Origin: DASSUW01 sp036257565
GTDB taxonomy: Bacteria > Actinomycetota > Thermoleophilia > Solirubrobacterales > Solirubrobacteraceae
DNA length: 64,000 nt
Assembly (NCBI GenBank): GCA_036257565.1
Contig: DATAFH010000111.1
Location: forward strand, 48,047-112,046
Direction: 5' to 3'
Positions 63,877 through 64,000 of this stretch are shown piece by piece. Every line of letters begins with the position of its first letter. The first letter of the stretch is position 1. A program made the position numbers and the translations under genes. The notes below the pieces were generated by a model, which was not told the DNA's origin, did no database searches, and was given only the letters and a program-made list of their open reading frames with translations.

Positions 63877-64000
63877 ATGAGCGCCTCCGGAGCCGCCTTC
63901 GCGACGCTGCTCGCTCTGCTGCTCGCGGGACCCGCCGCCGGCCAGGCCCCGCCACCGGACGAGCGCGAGGCCGCGCAGGCGTTCGCCGACGCCGCCAAGC
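63877..64000 (+). CDS. Secreted protein, N-terminal fragment (partial at right edge)
   Basis: The first 41 codons of a plus-strand gene that leaves the window. MSASGAAFATLLALLLAGPA and the following AAGQAPPP form a Sec signal with probable cleavage after AAGQA or nearby. It is divergent from gltB across a 177-base gap in which I see no further gene. The function cannot be judged. Confidence 0.6.
   Translation, partial: MSASGAAFATLLALLLAGPAAGQAPPPDEREAAQAFADAAK

Overview
The window is a very GC-rich chromosomal segment from an actinobacterium-like organism, most plausibly the Thermoleophilia/Solirubrobacterales branch. That placement is an inference from GC-saturated third positions, frequent GTG starts, ATGA/GTGA stop-start overlaps, lipoproteins with Asp/Gly-rich linkers and the gene families present. 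I see no rRNA or tRNA gene, CRISPR array, insertion sequence, integrase or phage module. Gene density is high, and only two gaps exceed 300 bases.

Left part (1-20400). A xylose-type ABC uptake operon with its own ROK repressor (1-3689, minus; the permease is cut by the left edge) is followed by a secreted trypsin-like protease, a RibD_C/YCII pair, and an M20 amidohydrolase / diaminopropionate ammonia-lyase-like / VOC operon. A copper operon (8639-11817, minus) pairs an exported His-rich protein with a CopA P1B-ATPase behind a CsoR-like operator. A second sugar locus (11918-19661) has a minus-strand operon (MDR dehydrogenase, binding lipoprotein, two permeases, cytoplasmic GH63 glycosidase). 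It faces a plus-strand ROK regulator and TIM-barrel isomerase, and looks like a self-contained glycoside uptake and breakdown system. A 2OG-Fe(II) oxygenase gene next to it has lost its middle.

Middle part (20400-45300). Here lie a LuxR-type TPR regulator with a methyltransferase, a secreted FG-GAP propeller, a secreted EEP-fold enzyme, a PolX-like protein with an eroded polymerase site but an intact PHP site, and an alpha/beta hydrolase gene with an internal deletion. A sulfur-transfer operon follows: a rhodanese-ThiF fusion, a CysO-like carrier ending in Gly-Gly, and a GNAT enzyme. A plus-strand cluster then carries a NarL-type two-component system, a SCO1 protein and an unusual SF2 helicase with a hydrophobic hairpin. 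Next come a polytopic membrane protein with a 45-residue partner, a thioredoxin-fold protein without CxxC, a metallophosphoesterase, a CoA transferase, and an operon of acyl-CoA dehydrogenase, M28 peptidase and IspH.

Right part (45300-64000). This holds a TauE exporter, a wax ester synthase/DGAT, a SufT-like DUF59 protein, a STAS protein behind a strong palindrome, FxsA, and a HAD hydrolase that appears to start at CTG. A 430-base gene-free region carries REP-like repeats and competing hairpins. It is followed by a flavin monooxygenase-TetR-aminotransferase operon, a Nudix-aminotransferase pair, a secreted LVIVD propeller and the glutamate synthase operon gltB-gltD with a small membrane protein. 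A secreted protein runs off the right edge.

The most notable items are the GH63 locus with a zinc-free-looking dehydrogenase, the domain-swapped CysO sulfur operon, the SCO1-coupled helicase, the polymerase-dead PolX, two genes with internal deletions, and two related palindromes (5971-5985 and 47845-47856).
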